From NCBI RefSeq assembly GCF_017498065.1, contig NZ_JAGDFX010000014.1, forward strand, positions 1 to 64,000: a DNA stretch of 64,000 nucleotides. Direction: 5' to 3'. Below the pieces are notes generated by a model. It saw only the letters and a program-made list of their open reading frames with translations. It ran no database searches and was not told the origin of the DNA. Source of the DNA: Oceanisphaera pacifica. GTDB lineage: Bacteria; Pseudomonadota; Gammaproteobacteria; Enterobacterales; Aeromonadaceae. Shown here piece by piece: positions 32,608-40,462 of this stretch. Both the position numbers and the translations under genes were made by a program. The stretch's first letter is position 1. Each line of letters begins with the position of its first letter.

Positions 32608-33528
32608 ATGCCGAAAGTTGATGATTTAGTGTTATTCGCTCAAGTTATTGAGCTGGGGTCGTTCAGCAAGGCTGCTGAAGTAAATGAGCTAACTAACTCT
32701 GTAGTGAGTAAGCGTATTGCTCGGTTAGAGAGAGAGCTAGGAGCTACGCTTATTTACCGTACTACAAGGCGCTTGAGCTTGAGTAAGGCTGGCCAAGTTT
32801 TGTATCAACAAGCACAAGTTATCGCTCAAACATCAAGGGAGGCGTTTGACTCTGTTATCGACTTTAATCAGTCTTTACAAGGCCACATTAAAATATCCGT
32901 ACCCACTATTTCTGGTGAGTTAGTATTGGCTGAAGCGATTGCTGAGTTTTGTGAGCTACATCCGGATATCTCCGTTGATATGTCGTTAGATAATCGCTTT
33001 GTTGACCCAGTTAATGAGGGGTATGACTTGGTGATCAGAACTGGACACTTGGAGGACTCGAACTTGGTAGCGCGTCATATATTGGAGTCCCGTTGGGTCA
33101 TATGTGCAGCACCTAAATATATTAGTTGTCATGGGATGCCTATGCAGCCTGAAGACTTATTAAAACATAACTGTCTTATTTACAGCTATCAGGAAAGTGG
33201 CGCTCGAGATTGGTTATTTACGCGAAACGATACAGTTTATCCTTTGCGGGTGAATGGAAGCTTCTCCACTGATAATGCTGCAGCCTTACGAAAAGCAGCA
33301 CTAGCAGGACATGGTCTTGCTTATGTACCTCGTTGTTTGGTATACCCTGATTTGCAGGCAGGTACTTTGGTGGAAGTTTTACCCTATCAGGTAGGTAAAG
33401 TATTGGGTATTTATGCTGTTTACCCATACAGTCGTCAACCACCCCGTAGAACTAAAATGTTAATTGAACATATCCGGTCTCGCTATTTGGATATAAAGCA
33501 CTACTTTAACGAGGTTGATCATGATTAA
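32608..33528 (+). CDS. LysR-family regulator, likely of the lactate genes
   Basis: A 306-residue LysR-type regulator with the N-terminal winged helix (FSKAAEVNELTNSVVSKRIARLE, about residues 18-40) and a C-terminal substrate-binding domain (about 90-295). It is divergent from lldP, which suggests it controls the lactate genes. Shewanella and E. coli use GntR-type regulators for lactate, so the LysR type is a local variation. It overlaps the downstream oxidoreductase gene by 8 nt. Confidence 0.9.
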   Translation: MPKVDDLVLFAQVIELGSFSKAAEVNELTNSVVSKRIARLERELGATLIYRTTRRLSLSKAGQVLYQQAQVIAQTSREAFDSVIDFNQSLQGHIKISVPTISGELVLAEAIAEFCELHPDISVDMSLDNRFVDPVNEGYDLVIRTGHLEDSNLVARHILESRWVICAAPKYISCHGMPMQPEDLLKHNCLIYSYQESGARDWLFTRNDTVYPLRVNGSFSTDNAAALRKAALAGHGLAYVPRCLVYPDLQAGTLVEVLPYQVGKVLGIYAVYPYSRQPPRRTKMLIEHIRSRYLDIKHYFNEVDHD

Positions 33529-34555
33529 AACCGCCATTGTTGGCTATGGGCAGTCCGCGAGTATTTTCCATTTGCCATTTATAGACAGCCTGCCAGATTT
33601 TGAGCTGGTGGCTATTAGCACTTCTAAACCAGAAAAAGTGGCTCAAGAATGGCCAGAAGTGAAAGTTTATACTGATGTTGATCAGATGCTGGCTGAAGCA
33701 AATGCTGATTTAGTGGTGATTACAGCCCCTAACGAAGTGCATTATGAATTGGGGCGCAAGGCATTAAATATGGGCTTGCATGTGGTAATGGAAAACCCAA
33801 CCGTCACCCAACTACACCAAGGTGCCGAGCTAATGCGCTTAGCTGAAGGCCAAAAACGTTGCTTGATCCCGTTTCATAATCGCCGTTGGGATAGTGACTT
33901 TGTAACACTACAAGCGTTATTAAAAGCAGAAACTCTAGGGCCTATTCATGGTTTTGAATCTCACTTTGATCGCTTTCGCCCCAGAGTTAGAGCAGAGCAG
34001 CCAGGTGTGGGTGCCGGTGTGTGGTTTGACTTAGGCGGGCATCTTGTTGACCAAGTATTAGTGCTATTTGGTAAACCGCAATCGGTAACGGCGCGTTGTT
34101 TGTCTATGCGGCCGGGATCTGAGGTGACGGATTATTTCCATGTGCAGCTGCATTATCGTGATAAAGAAGTGGTACTTCACTCTAGTCCTTACCACCCTGG
34201 GCCTACCTTGCGCTTCAAGCTACAAGGCGAGTTAGGTTGTTATATTAAGCGCGGGTTTGATCCTCAAGAAGAGCGTTTACAAAATGGCATAGTACCGGAT
34301 TCTCCTTTCTTAGCTAAAGAGGCGGTGGATGATTACGGTATTTTCTATTCTGATGATGATGCACAAGTGATTGAGTCTGAAATTGGTGGTTATCGTTATT
34401 TCTATCAGGCAACGGCACAAGCTATCCGTGGCGAAGCGCCACCACCGGTTAGTATGCAAGACGCACTCGATGGGCTGAATATTATTAACTTGGCTGAAAA
34501 AAGCTCCGCAGAGGGAAGAACTGTCCCTTTAACTGCAACCAGCTTTAGAGAGTAA
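33521..34555 (+). CDS. Gfo/Idh/MocA-family oxidoreductase (YdgJ-like)
   Basis: A 344-residue NAD(P)-dependent dehydrogenase. The Rossmann motif IVGYGQSA is at about 6-13, and segments such as FHNRRWDSDF, ESHFDRFRP and GLDPQEERL-type GFDPQEERL match E. coli YdgJ. The usual EKP motif reads Glu-Asn-Pro here (Asn92), so the conserved lysine is missing. I chose the ATG at 33521, preceded by GAGG; it overlaps the LysR gene by 8 nt. The substrate is unknown. Confidence 0.85.
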   Translation: MIKTAIVGYGQSASIFHLPFIDSLPDFELVAISTSKPEKVAQEWPEVKVYTDVDQMLAEANADLVVITAPNEVHYELGRKALNMGLHVVMENPTVTQLHQGAELMRLAEGQKRCLIPFHNRRWDSDFVTLQALLKAETLGPIHGFESHFDRFRPRVRAEQPGVGAGVWFDLGGHLVDQVLVLFGKPQSVTARCLSMRPGSEVTDYFHVQLHYRDKEVVLHSSPYHPGPTLRFKLQGELGCYIKRGFDPQEERLQNGIVPDSPFLAKEAVDDYGIFYSDDDAQVIESEIGGYRYFYQATAQAIRGEAPPPVSMQDALDGLNIINLAEKSSAEGRTVPLTATSFRE

Positions 34556-34580
34556 GGTTATAATAGCACCAAGCTAAATA

Positions 34581-34612
34581 AAAAAGGCCGAGCATAATGC
34601 TCGGCCTTTTTG
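34581..34612. terminator. Bidirectional terminator
   Basis: GGCCGAGCAT and ATGCTCGGCC form a perfect hairpin with A-runs before and T-runs after it. It serves the oxidoreductase gene on the plus strand and yehS on the minus strand, which converge here. Confidence 0.88.
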
Positions 34613-34630
34613 TTGCGTTAACAGTGTAGA

Positions 34631-35107
34631 CTACTCAGCGCTTTGATTGCGTTGTAGTGCCAACCCTTGTAAGAAGTTACGCAGAAATTGGTCACCACAA
34701 GCTTGATAATGTTTGTGGCCGACTTTGCGAAATAATGAGGTTAACTCAGGCTTTCTAATTTCAAAACCGGCTAAAGAGAGCAGGCCAAGAATATCTTCTT
34801 CTTTTAGCTCAAGTGCTACTCGTAGCTTTTTAAATACCTGATTATTAATCGGTTCGGCAGAGGTATCAGCTTTAGGTGCGGGGCCACCTTCACGTGGGCC
34901 ACGATTTTTTAGGATCAAACCATCTAAAAAGCCTAATAGCTGCTCGTTGCTACAGCTGTGGTAATTGTCATCTTCTTCTTTAGCCAGTAATGCTAAAAAA
35001 TCAGCTTCGTTTATGGTGATGCCACCTAAATCAAACAGGGCCAGAGACTCGTGATCTTTAAGATTAAGAGAGTAGCGAATGCGACGTAAGATATCGTTAT
35101 TAGTCAT
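34631..35107 (-). CDS. yehS: DUF1456 protein YehS
   Basis: A 158-residue protein made of two DUF1456 repeats (about 1-72 and 88-150). Both begin with an I/VLRRIRYSLNLK-like helix and both contain a YH/QxC motif (NYHSCSNEQLLGFLDGL, HYQACGDQFLRNFLQGL). It matches E. coli YehS; the function is unknown. It overlaps the upstream RRM gene by 8 nt, so the two are probably translated together. Confidence 0.88.
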   Translation of the reverse strand: MTNNDILRRIRYSLNLKDHESLALFDLGGITINEADFLALLAKEEDDNYHSCSNEQLLGFLDGLILKNRGPREGGPAPKADTSAEPINNQVFKKLRVALELKEEDILGLLSLAGFEIRKPELTSLFRKVGHKHYQACGDQFLRNFLQGLALQRNQSAE

Positions 35108-35387
35108 TTTTTTTAGTCTCGCTTATGTTATCGGCTGCTATATTCGGCTTTTCTTCTGCTTTTTTAACACGAATTTTTTGTCCGTCTACTTCAATGCCGT
35201 TCAGATTTTTGATGGCCGCTTTAGCTTGTGCAGGGTTTGGCATAAAGGCAAAGCCAAAGCCTTTGGAATTGTTGGTGTTAGGATCCATTATTAAATGAAA
35301 ATAGTGCACTAGGCCATAAGGAGCCAGCAGCGCCAATATTTGTTGTTCTGTGGTGAGGCGAGATAGGCCTCTGATCATAATTTTCAT
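35100..35387 (-). CDS. Small RNA-binding protein with one RRM domain
   Basis: A 95-residue protein with a single RNA recognition motif. RNP2 is IMIRGL at about 3-8 and RNP1 is KGFGFAFM at about 43-50. A short charged, Lys-rich tail follows. Such stand-alone RRM proteins are found in cyanobacteria and many marine gammaproteobacteria; their RNA targets are mostly unknown. GGAG precedes the ATG. It overlaps yehS by 8 nt. Confidence 0.88.
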   Translation of the reverse strand: MKIMIRGLSRLTTEQQILALLAPYGLVHYFHLIMDPNTNNSKGFGFAFMPNPAQAKAAIKNLNGIEVDGQKIRVKKAEEKPNIAADNISETKKND

Positions 35388-35559
35388 GGTGTCTCCAAAT
35401 GACGCCGTCGCGCCTTACCTTCAGTGATAGGTCGGTAATAAAATAAAAAATAGGCTTAGAGTGAACGCTGTAATATCGCGCACTCAAGGGGTCGCGAGTG
35501 TAGCAGTTTGCGTGGCTAACGTCTGCCTGCTTATCGGCTGAAGTGCCGCATTTATCGAT

Positions 35560-35587
35560 TAAAAAAGCCGACCTAGCGGTCGGCTTT
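35560..35587 (-). terminator. Terminator of the sodium:solute symporter gene
   Basis: On the minus strand AAAGCCGACC and GGTCGGCTTT form a hairpin followed by TTTTTTAATC, 20 bp past the stop codon. Confidence 0.85.
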
Positions 35588-35606
35588 ATGTGTTATTTAT
35601 GAGCGA

Positions 35607-37046
35607 TTAGTTTTCAAAGCTACGAATACGTTGGCGTAAAATTGAGAAATCAAATAACTGCTGAGTCGGTATGAGTAGTAGCAAAATAGAAACCAGTACC
35701 GGTACTAAGCTTGCTAATAAGAAAGACTCAAGTAGGTAGTTAATTTCAGCTCCTGGTGCAGGGAACAGCCACAAACCTGCTACCAAACCAGCTGCAGTAC
35801 TCAACACGGCGTTATAGCTTTGGTAGCGAGCACTGTAAAAGCCAAAGAACACAGGGAAGGCTGCTGCACAGCAGAGTAGGTCGGCTAACAAGAATAAATA
35901 CAGCACACTAAAGCCTTGTGAGGCGACTAATAGCACCGGAATAGAGAGTAAGACAATTAGCCAGCGCGATAAGCCCAGCAATCGGTTCGCACTAAATGTG
36001 GGTAACATACGGCGCAAATCCACCACCATCATGCTGGAAATACCACTGATGGTTGAGTCGGCACTACTCATAATAAGTGCTAGACCAAAAGGTAGCAGGC
36101 CAATTGCAAACCAAAGCGGAACATTAGATAGCAAGACGTTAAACAAAGCGACTGAGCCACTGCCGGGTAGCTCTAACCCAACAAAGGCCAAACCAAACAA
36201 GCCCATAATAAAGATAAATACAAAGCTGACTAAACCGCTCACAATAAAACCGTTACGAATGGCTTTATTGTCTTGAGCAGCAAAAATACGCTGCCAGGTT
36301 CCTTGGTAAAATAGCCCTGTGAGTACCACGGCAATAAAGAAGGTAAGACCCGATTTAAAACCAGACATATCAAAAGGGTTAAGCAGTTGGGGAGCTTTTT
36401 CTTTTAGCCCACTAACAGTGGGTGCAATGCCGCCAATGGCTTGCCAGCCAAACATAATCAGTAGTAGCAAAAAGGGCAGTATCACCAGCATTTGTACGCG
36501 ATCGGTAAAAATAGTGACGCGTAAGCCGCCGTATAAGGTATAGAGCAGGGTGGCTACCATTACTATGCTGGCCGTTATCCATAAAGGCACAGGAGCAAGC
36601 AACTCTACCATTTTGGCAATCGCCGTTAAGCCCGCCGTTAGTGAGATGAACATATAAAACATCATGATTACCATCACGAATAAATACATAGTTTTACCGT
36701 AACGGTGCAGTACAAACTCCGTCAGCGTGTGACCTTCTGGGATCAGTTCACGCAGGCGCTTACCTAAGGGGATCATCATAAAGCGAGGGGCTAAAGAGCC
36801 CAGAGCATAACCGGTGACGGCGCCAATTCCTCCCCAAGTTGCGGCTTCAGCAGGGCCAAATAAAATCCAGGTGCCTAATGAGGTGGCGAGTAAGGTTAAC
36901 ATAGTCGCCAGCCCACCTTGGCTATTACGCGCCACAATAAAGCTTTCAAGGTTATCTTGTTGGTGGCGCGCATAATAGAGGCCGGGAATGGCAAAAAAAG
37001 CGGCAAAAAAGCAGAGCCAGAGAATGGCTTCAGTCATACTTAGCAT
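35607..37046 (-). CDS. Sodium:solute symporter under TPP riboswitch control (ThiV-like)
   Basis: A 479-residue SSS-family transporter with about 13 membrane helices and family stretches such as GLRVTIFTDRVQMLVILPF and FGLALIMSSADSTISGISSM. The TPP riboswitch in its leader points to uptake of thiamine or a thiamine precursor. Comparative work has named riboswitch-linked SSS proteins ThiV, but the substrate here is inferred. GGGAG lies at good spacing before the ATG. It has its own terminator and looks monocistronic. Confidence 0.85.
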   Translation of the reverse strand: MLSMTEAILWLCFFAAFFAIPGLYYARHQQDNLESFIVARNSQGGLATMLTLLATSLGTWILFGPAEAATWGGIGAVTGYALGSLAPRFMMIPLGKRLRELIPEGHTLTEFVLHRYGKTMYLFVMVIMMFYMFISLTAGLTAIAKMVELLAPVPLWITASIVMVATLLYTLYGGLRVTIFTDRVQMLVILPFLLLLIMFGWQAIGGIAPTVSGLKEKAPQLLNPFDMSGFKSGLTFFIAVVLTGLFYQGTWQRIFAAQDNKAIRNGFIVSGLVSFVFIFIMGLFGLAFVGLELPGSGSVALFNVLLSNVPLWFAIGLLPFGLALIMSSADSTISGISSMMVVDLRRMLPTFSANRLLGLSRWLIVLLSIPVLLVASQGFSVLYLFLLADLLCCAAAFPVFFGFYSARYQSYNAVLSTAAGLVAGLWLFPAPGAEINYLLESFLLASLVPVLVSILLLLIPTQQLFDFSILRQRIRSFEN

Positions 37047-37166
37047 GTGTTCTCCCTTTGCCTAAAGTAGGCAAGCATCATGATTACTGTCAGTCATTGA
37101 CGGTTATATGGGCGATAGTATGCCGAGTAATAATAAGCCGCGCAGGGGAGAGTGAGGATCAGTCAT

Positions 37167-37278
37167 TTCCTTCCCTTCGCCGGCATTACCCGGATCAGGT
37201 TCGAAGGGTTACCGCTGCAAATAGCGGAATCTCAGCCAAGTTCGATGCTATTTACAACACCTTAGGCCCCCCTAGGAA
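37167..37278 (-). promoter_or_regulatory. TPP riboswitch (THI element) upstream of the symporter
   Basis: On the minus strand the aptamer core is clear: GGCTGAGAT, ACCCTTCGAACCTGAT, and TAATGCCGGCGAAGGGA. The P1 strands TTCCT and AGGAA close the element. TCTCCC, about 20 nt past the aptamer, can pair with GGGAGA at the symporter ribosome binding site, which suggests translational control. Confidence 0.92.
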
Positions 37279-37500
37279 TATTCCAGAGAGTAAGAATAAA
37301 TATGATGCTTGTCAAATATCTAAAAAAGTGAAGAGTGGGCGTGAAGGGGACGAGATAGCACCAAGCTAAGAGAAAAACCAACACCGAGACTACTTCTGCA
37401 ACGCTTCTTTGTTATGAGAATCACGGAAGAGCACGAAAAGATAGTGATCAGATCTGAAGGGAGCCTTATTGGTAAAATCTAGGGCAAAGATCCGAATCCT
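37279..37500. other. Intergenic stretch without a gene
   Basis: No convincing gene. It holds a REP-like half-site (GTGAAGAGTGGGCGTGAAGG, near 37328) and what may be a decayed half of the TTGCAACG palindromic family near 37398. The promoter of the symporter probably lies at its left end, but no strong -35/-10 pair was identified. Confidence 0.5.
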
Positions 37501-37762
37501 GTAGATACTCTGTTGGACGTCAAGGTTTTGCGCTACATTGTTATGCGGCCCTTATTTCGTCTTTGCGAGCGTAGCGCGGCAATCCATTTCGAAAGAAAGC
37601 GCTACATCTAACGCTGTACGCCATACGTTAAAGAAAAACTACGATTTTGTTTTTTTTCGTCAGGCTCTCAGTGTAAAGCGTACGGCTGCTTGTTAGATGG
37701 ATTGCCGCGTCGTTGCACTCCTCGCAATGACCAAAGGACGTCGCTCTGGCTTTTCGTCGGGG
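37501..37762 (+). repeat. Direct repeat of about 260 bp, copy 1
   Basis: It begins GTAGATACTCTGTTGGACGT and ends near CTCTGGCTTTTCGT. A second copy in the same orientation is at 39198-39455. Inside it, TAGCGCGGCAATCCAT and ATGGATTGCCGCG form a long inverted pair. No transposase gene is present. Confidence 0.85.
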
Positions 37763-37841
37763 TCACTTATTTTAATGAAGAGTATTGGCCCTTTTTATCG
37801 GCGAACGCTTGCTCTCGCATTTCGGCTTTATGTTGTTCCAC

Positions 37842-37876
37842 AAAAAAGCCCCAAACCATAGGTTTGAGGCTTTTTG
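37842..37876 (-). terminator. Terminator of pyrC
   Basis: On the minus strand AAAAAGCCTCAAACC and GGTTTGGGGCTTTTTTG form a hairpin with a T run, about 70 bp past the pyrC stop codon. Confidence 0.75.
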
Positions 37877-37946
37877 TCTAGCTAGGCGCTTAAGTTAAGT
37901 GTTTGCTTGTTCGCTTTACCCCTTACGCCTCACTCATTACAGCCGA

Positions 37947-38987
37947 TTATTTCACCATCCAGCTAATACTTTCACCGGCGCGAATGGGTACCAGTTTATT
38001 GCCGCCTAAAGGCAAAGTGTCGGGTACACTCCAAGACTCTTTCACTAAGGTAATAGTGTCTTGGTTGCGGGGTTGGCCGTAGAAGTCGGGGCCATTGTGG
38101 CTGGTAAAGGCTTCTAACTTATCCAGTGCGCCAGCTTCTTCAAACACTTCGGCATACAGCTCAACGGCGGCGTGAGAAGTGTAGGCGCCAGCACAACCAC
38201 AAGCGGTTTCTTTATTTTGCTGAAAATGCGGTGCTGAGTCAGTTCCCATAAAGAACTTCTTATTACCACTGGTGGCGGCGCGTACTAAAGCTTGCTGATG
38301 TGTGTTGCGCTTTAATATGGGCAAGCAGTAATAATGCGGGCGAATGCCACCCACCAACATGTGGTTACGGTTAAACATCAAGTGGTGAGTGGTAATGGTG
38401 GCCGCAATATTATCACCCGCTTGTTCAACAAAGTTGACGGCATGCTCTGTAGTGATGTGCTCAAGTACAATTTTTAAGTTCGGGAAGTCACGCACTACAT
38501 CTGGCAGCACGGTATCGAGGAATACTTTTTCGCGATCAAAAATATCGATGTTGGCATCGGTCACTTCACCATGTACTAACAATAGAATGCCGGTCTCTTG
38601 CATCACTTCCAGTACCGAGTAAATATTTTTTACGTCAGTTACACCCGAGTCTGAGTTAGTAGTGGCTCCTGCAGGATACAGTTTACAGGCAACTATTTTA
38701 CCTGATGCTTTGGCGCGGCGAATTTCTTCGGGGTCGGTTTTATCCGTTAAGTATAAGCTCATTAATGGCTCAAACTGACTGCCTTGTGGGCGTACGGCGG
38801 TTATTTTGTTGTAGTAATCCAGCGCCAGCTCTGTAGTGGTGGCAGGTGGCAGTAGGTTGGGCATGATAAGTGCGCGACCTAAGTAACGGCTGGCATCACG
38901 AACGGTATCTTTAAGTTGCTCGCCATCTCGCAAGTGTAAGTGCCAGTCATCTGGGCGGGTTATGGTTAAGGTGGTTGCGGTGCTCAT
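37947..38987 (-). CDS. pyrC: Dihydroorotase
   Basis: A zinc enzyme of pyrimidine synthesis that interconverts carbamoyl-aspartate and dihydroorotate. It is 346 residues, near the 348 of E. coli PyrC. Metal ligands are visible in [10 protein letters not shown] (about 12-21), the lysine in [27 protein letters not shown] and GTDSAPH. I start at the ATG at 38987 ([16 protein letters not shown]), preceded by GGAG; the 20 codons upstream show no homology. It is framed by the two ~260-bp direct repeats. Confidence 0.95.
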   Translation of the reverse strand: MSTATTLTITRPDDWHLHLRDGEQLKDTVRDASRYLGRALIMPNLLPPATTTELALDYYNKITAVRPQGSQFEPLMSLYLTDKTDPEEIRRAKASGKIVACKLYPAGATTNSDSGVTDVKNIYSVLEVMQETGILLLVHGEVTDANIDIFDREKVFLDTVLPDVVRDFPNLKIVLEHITTEHAVNFVEQAGDNIAATITTHHLMFNRNHMLVGGIRPHYYCLPILKRNTHQQALVRAATSGNKKFFMGTDSAPHFQQNKETACGCAGAYTSHAAVELYAEVFEEAGALDKLEAFTSHNGPDFYGQPRNQDTITLVKESWSVPDTLPLGGNKLVPIRAGESISWMVK

Positions 38988-39047
38988 TGCGTTGGGTTCT
39001 CCATTACATCCATACTCCATTATCCACGGCTTACCGGTATTAACCAA

Positions 39048-39197
39048 ACTCTCTGGAGCTTTAAGCGATCAGCCGTCAGCTTTCAGTTAAAGAATAGACA
39101 CCATTTGTGCAGCTGATAACGAGCTTGCGGCTTCCCTAAGGACGAGGTTGTATTTTTATTTAACTGACAGCTGATCGATTATGGCTGAAAGATCCCC
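39048..39197. repeat. AGC-CGTCAGC type intergenic repeats
   Basis: Palindromic fragments such as CGATCAGCCGTCAGCTTTCA and CTGACAGCTGATCGATTATG face each other. Related AGCTGTAAGC-CGTAAGC pieces recur at about 39475-39515, 41790-41880, 42705-42790 and 22240-22260. No gene was seen. Confidence 0.6.
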
Positions 39198-39455
39198 GTA
39201 GATACTCTGTTGGACGTCAAGGCTTTGCACTATATTGTTATGCGTCCTTATTTCGTCTTTGCGAGCGTAGCGCGGCAATCCATTTCAAAAGAAAGCGCTA
39301 CATCTAACGCTGACCGCGTTACGTTAAAGAAAAACTGCGGTTTTGTTTTTTCGTAAAGCGCTGAGCGTAAAGCGTACGGCTCGGGCTGCTTGTTAGATGG
39401 ATTGCCGCGTCGCTCCTCGCAATGAACAAAGGGTGGCTCTGGCTTTTCGTAGGGG
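39198..39455 (+). repeat. Direct repeat of about 260 bp, copy 2
   Basis: This is the same element as at 37501-37762, in the same orientation, with small differences such as GGTTTTGCGCTA changed to GGCTTTGCACTA and short indels around the central AAAGAAAAACTGCGG stretch. Confidence 0.85.
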
Positions 39456-39535
39456 AGGGGTTATGTTTTGATGTATCTTTCGACTGACAGCTTACGGCTT
39501 TCAGCTCTGTGTAGGGTTATGTTATGGTCTAGCGA

Positions 39536-39623
39536 GTGACACGGGGTGTCTGGTAGCAAATATGCCTGGCTGAGATAACACCCGTCGAACCTGATCCAGT
39601 TCATACTGGCGAAGGGATGTCTG
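39536..39623 (+). promoter_or_regulatory. TPP riboswitch upstream of the SDR–monooxygenase operon
   Basis: The core motifs GGCTGAGAT, ACACCCGTCGAACCTGATC and ACTGGCGAAGGGA match the thiamine-pyrophosphate aptamer. GACA at 39537-39540 and TGTC at 39619-39622 close P1. It begins about 150 bp before the SDR start codon. The downstream expression platform is listed separately. Confidence 0.95.
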
Positions 39624-39654
39624 CCTTTTGGCTCGCGGCAATGATTGCCCATAC

Positions 39655-39676
39655 CTTCGCCTCTGACTCTTAGAGG
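39655..39676 (+). promoter_or_regulatory. Riboswitch expression platform hiding the ribosome binding site
   Basis: CCTCT at 39661-39665 can pair with AGAGG at 39672-39676, the ribosome binding site of the SDR gene. The overlapping CCTTCGCC at 39655-39662 is fully complementary to GGCGAAGG at 39609-39616 inside the aptamer. This gives two exclusive states, like E. coli thiM: TPP bound hides the site, TPP absent frees it. Confidence 0.75.
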
Positions 39677-39685
39677 TTGAAAACC

Positions 39686-40462
39686 ATGCAACAAGCAACG
39701 CAAACATTTCCCCAACAGTTAGTATTAGTCACCGGTGGTGCCCGCGGTTTAGGTGAGCACTTAGTACGCGCCTTTTTGCGCGAAGGTGCCAAAGTGGTCA
39801 TTAACTACTTAACCAGTGAGCAAGCAGCCAATCAATTGGCTGCCGACTACCCAGAACAAGCGCTGGCGCTACAGGCCGATGTCACCGATGCAGACGCGGT
39901 ACAAGCCTTATTTGCTAAGGCCAAAGCGCACTTTGGGCAGCCCATCACCACAGTTATCAATAATGCACTGCCAGCATTTTCTTTTAATGGTGATGCTCGT
40001 GAAAACGCCGATCAGCTTAGCTGGAACAATGTACAGCAGCAGTTTGAAGGCATAGTAAAAGGCGCACTGAATACCACACAAGCCGCTTTGCCCGGCATGC
40101 GCGAAGCCGGTTTTGGTCGTATTGTTAACGTAGGTACTAACTTATTTCAAAACCCGGTAGTGCCATATCACGATTACACAGCTGCGAAAGCCGCATTACT
40201 TTCGCTTACTCGCACCCTCTCTCAAGACGTAGGCCCAGATCAAGTAACGGTTAATATGGTATCGGGTGGTTTACTGCGTACGACCGATGCCTCAGCGGCA
40301 ACCCCAGAAGAGGTGTTTGATTATATAGCTTCCGCCACACCGCTGCGCCGTGTAACCACACCGGCTGAGTTTGCTGATGCTTGTCTTTTCTTTGCCTCAC
40401 CTTGGTCACGCTCGGTCACGGGTCAAAACTTGGTGGTAGACGGCGGCTTGGTGAAAAACTAA
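39686..40462 (+). CDS. Short-chain dehydrogenase/reductase under TPP riboswitch control
   Basis: A 258-residue classical SDR. The cofactor motif TGGARGLG is at 16-23, NNA at 92-94, and the catalytic pair Tyr164 and Lys168 is in YTAAK. The residue expected to be the catalytic serine is Thr151. The sequence is nearest to the 3-oxoacyl-ACP-reductase-like group, which does not fix the substrate. I chose the ATG at 39686; GAGG precedes it. Its stop overlaps the next start as TAATG. Control by a TPP riboswitch suggests a thiamine-related substrate (inference). Confidence 0.88.
   Translation: MQQATQTFPQQLVLVTGGARGLGEHLVRAFLREGAKVVINYLTSEQAANQLAADYPEQALALQADVTDADAVQALFAKAKAHFGQPITTVINNALPAFSFNGDARENADQLSWNNVQQQFEGIVKGALNTTQAALPGMREAGFGRIVNVGTNLFQNPVVPYHDYTAAKAALLSLTRTLSQDVGPDQVTVNMVSGGLLRTTDASAATPEEVFDYIASATPLRRVTTPAEFADACLFFASPWSRSVTGQNLVVDGGLVKN

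Noticed and set aside
37771-37863. A 30-codon open frame on the minus strand reading MVWGFFVEQHKAEMREQAFA…
   Set aside because: It overlaps the pyrC terminator hairpin, has no ribosome binding site and has a stop just upstream; probably chance or a small relic.
37501-39455. A composite transposon carrying pyrC
   Set aside because: The flanking repeats have no transposase and contain an internal palindrome typical of REP-like sequences; pyrC itself looks native.
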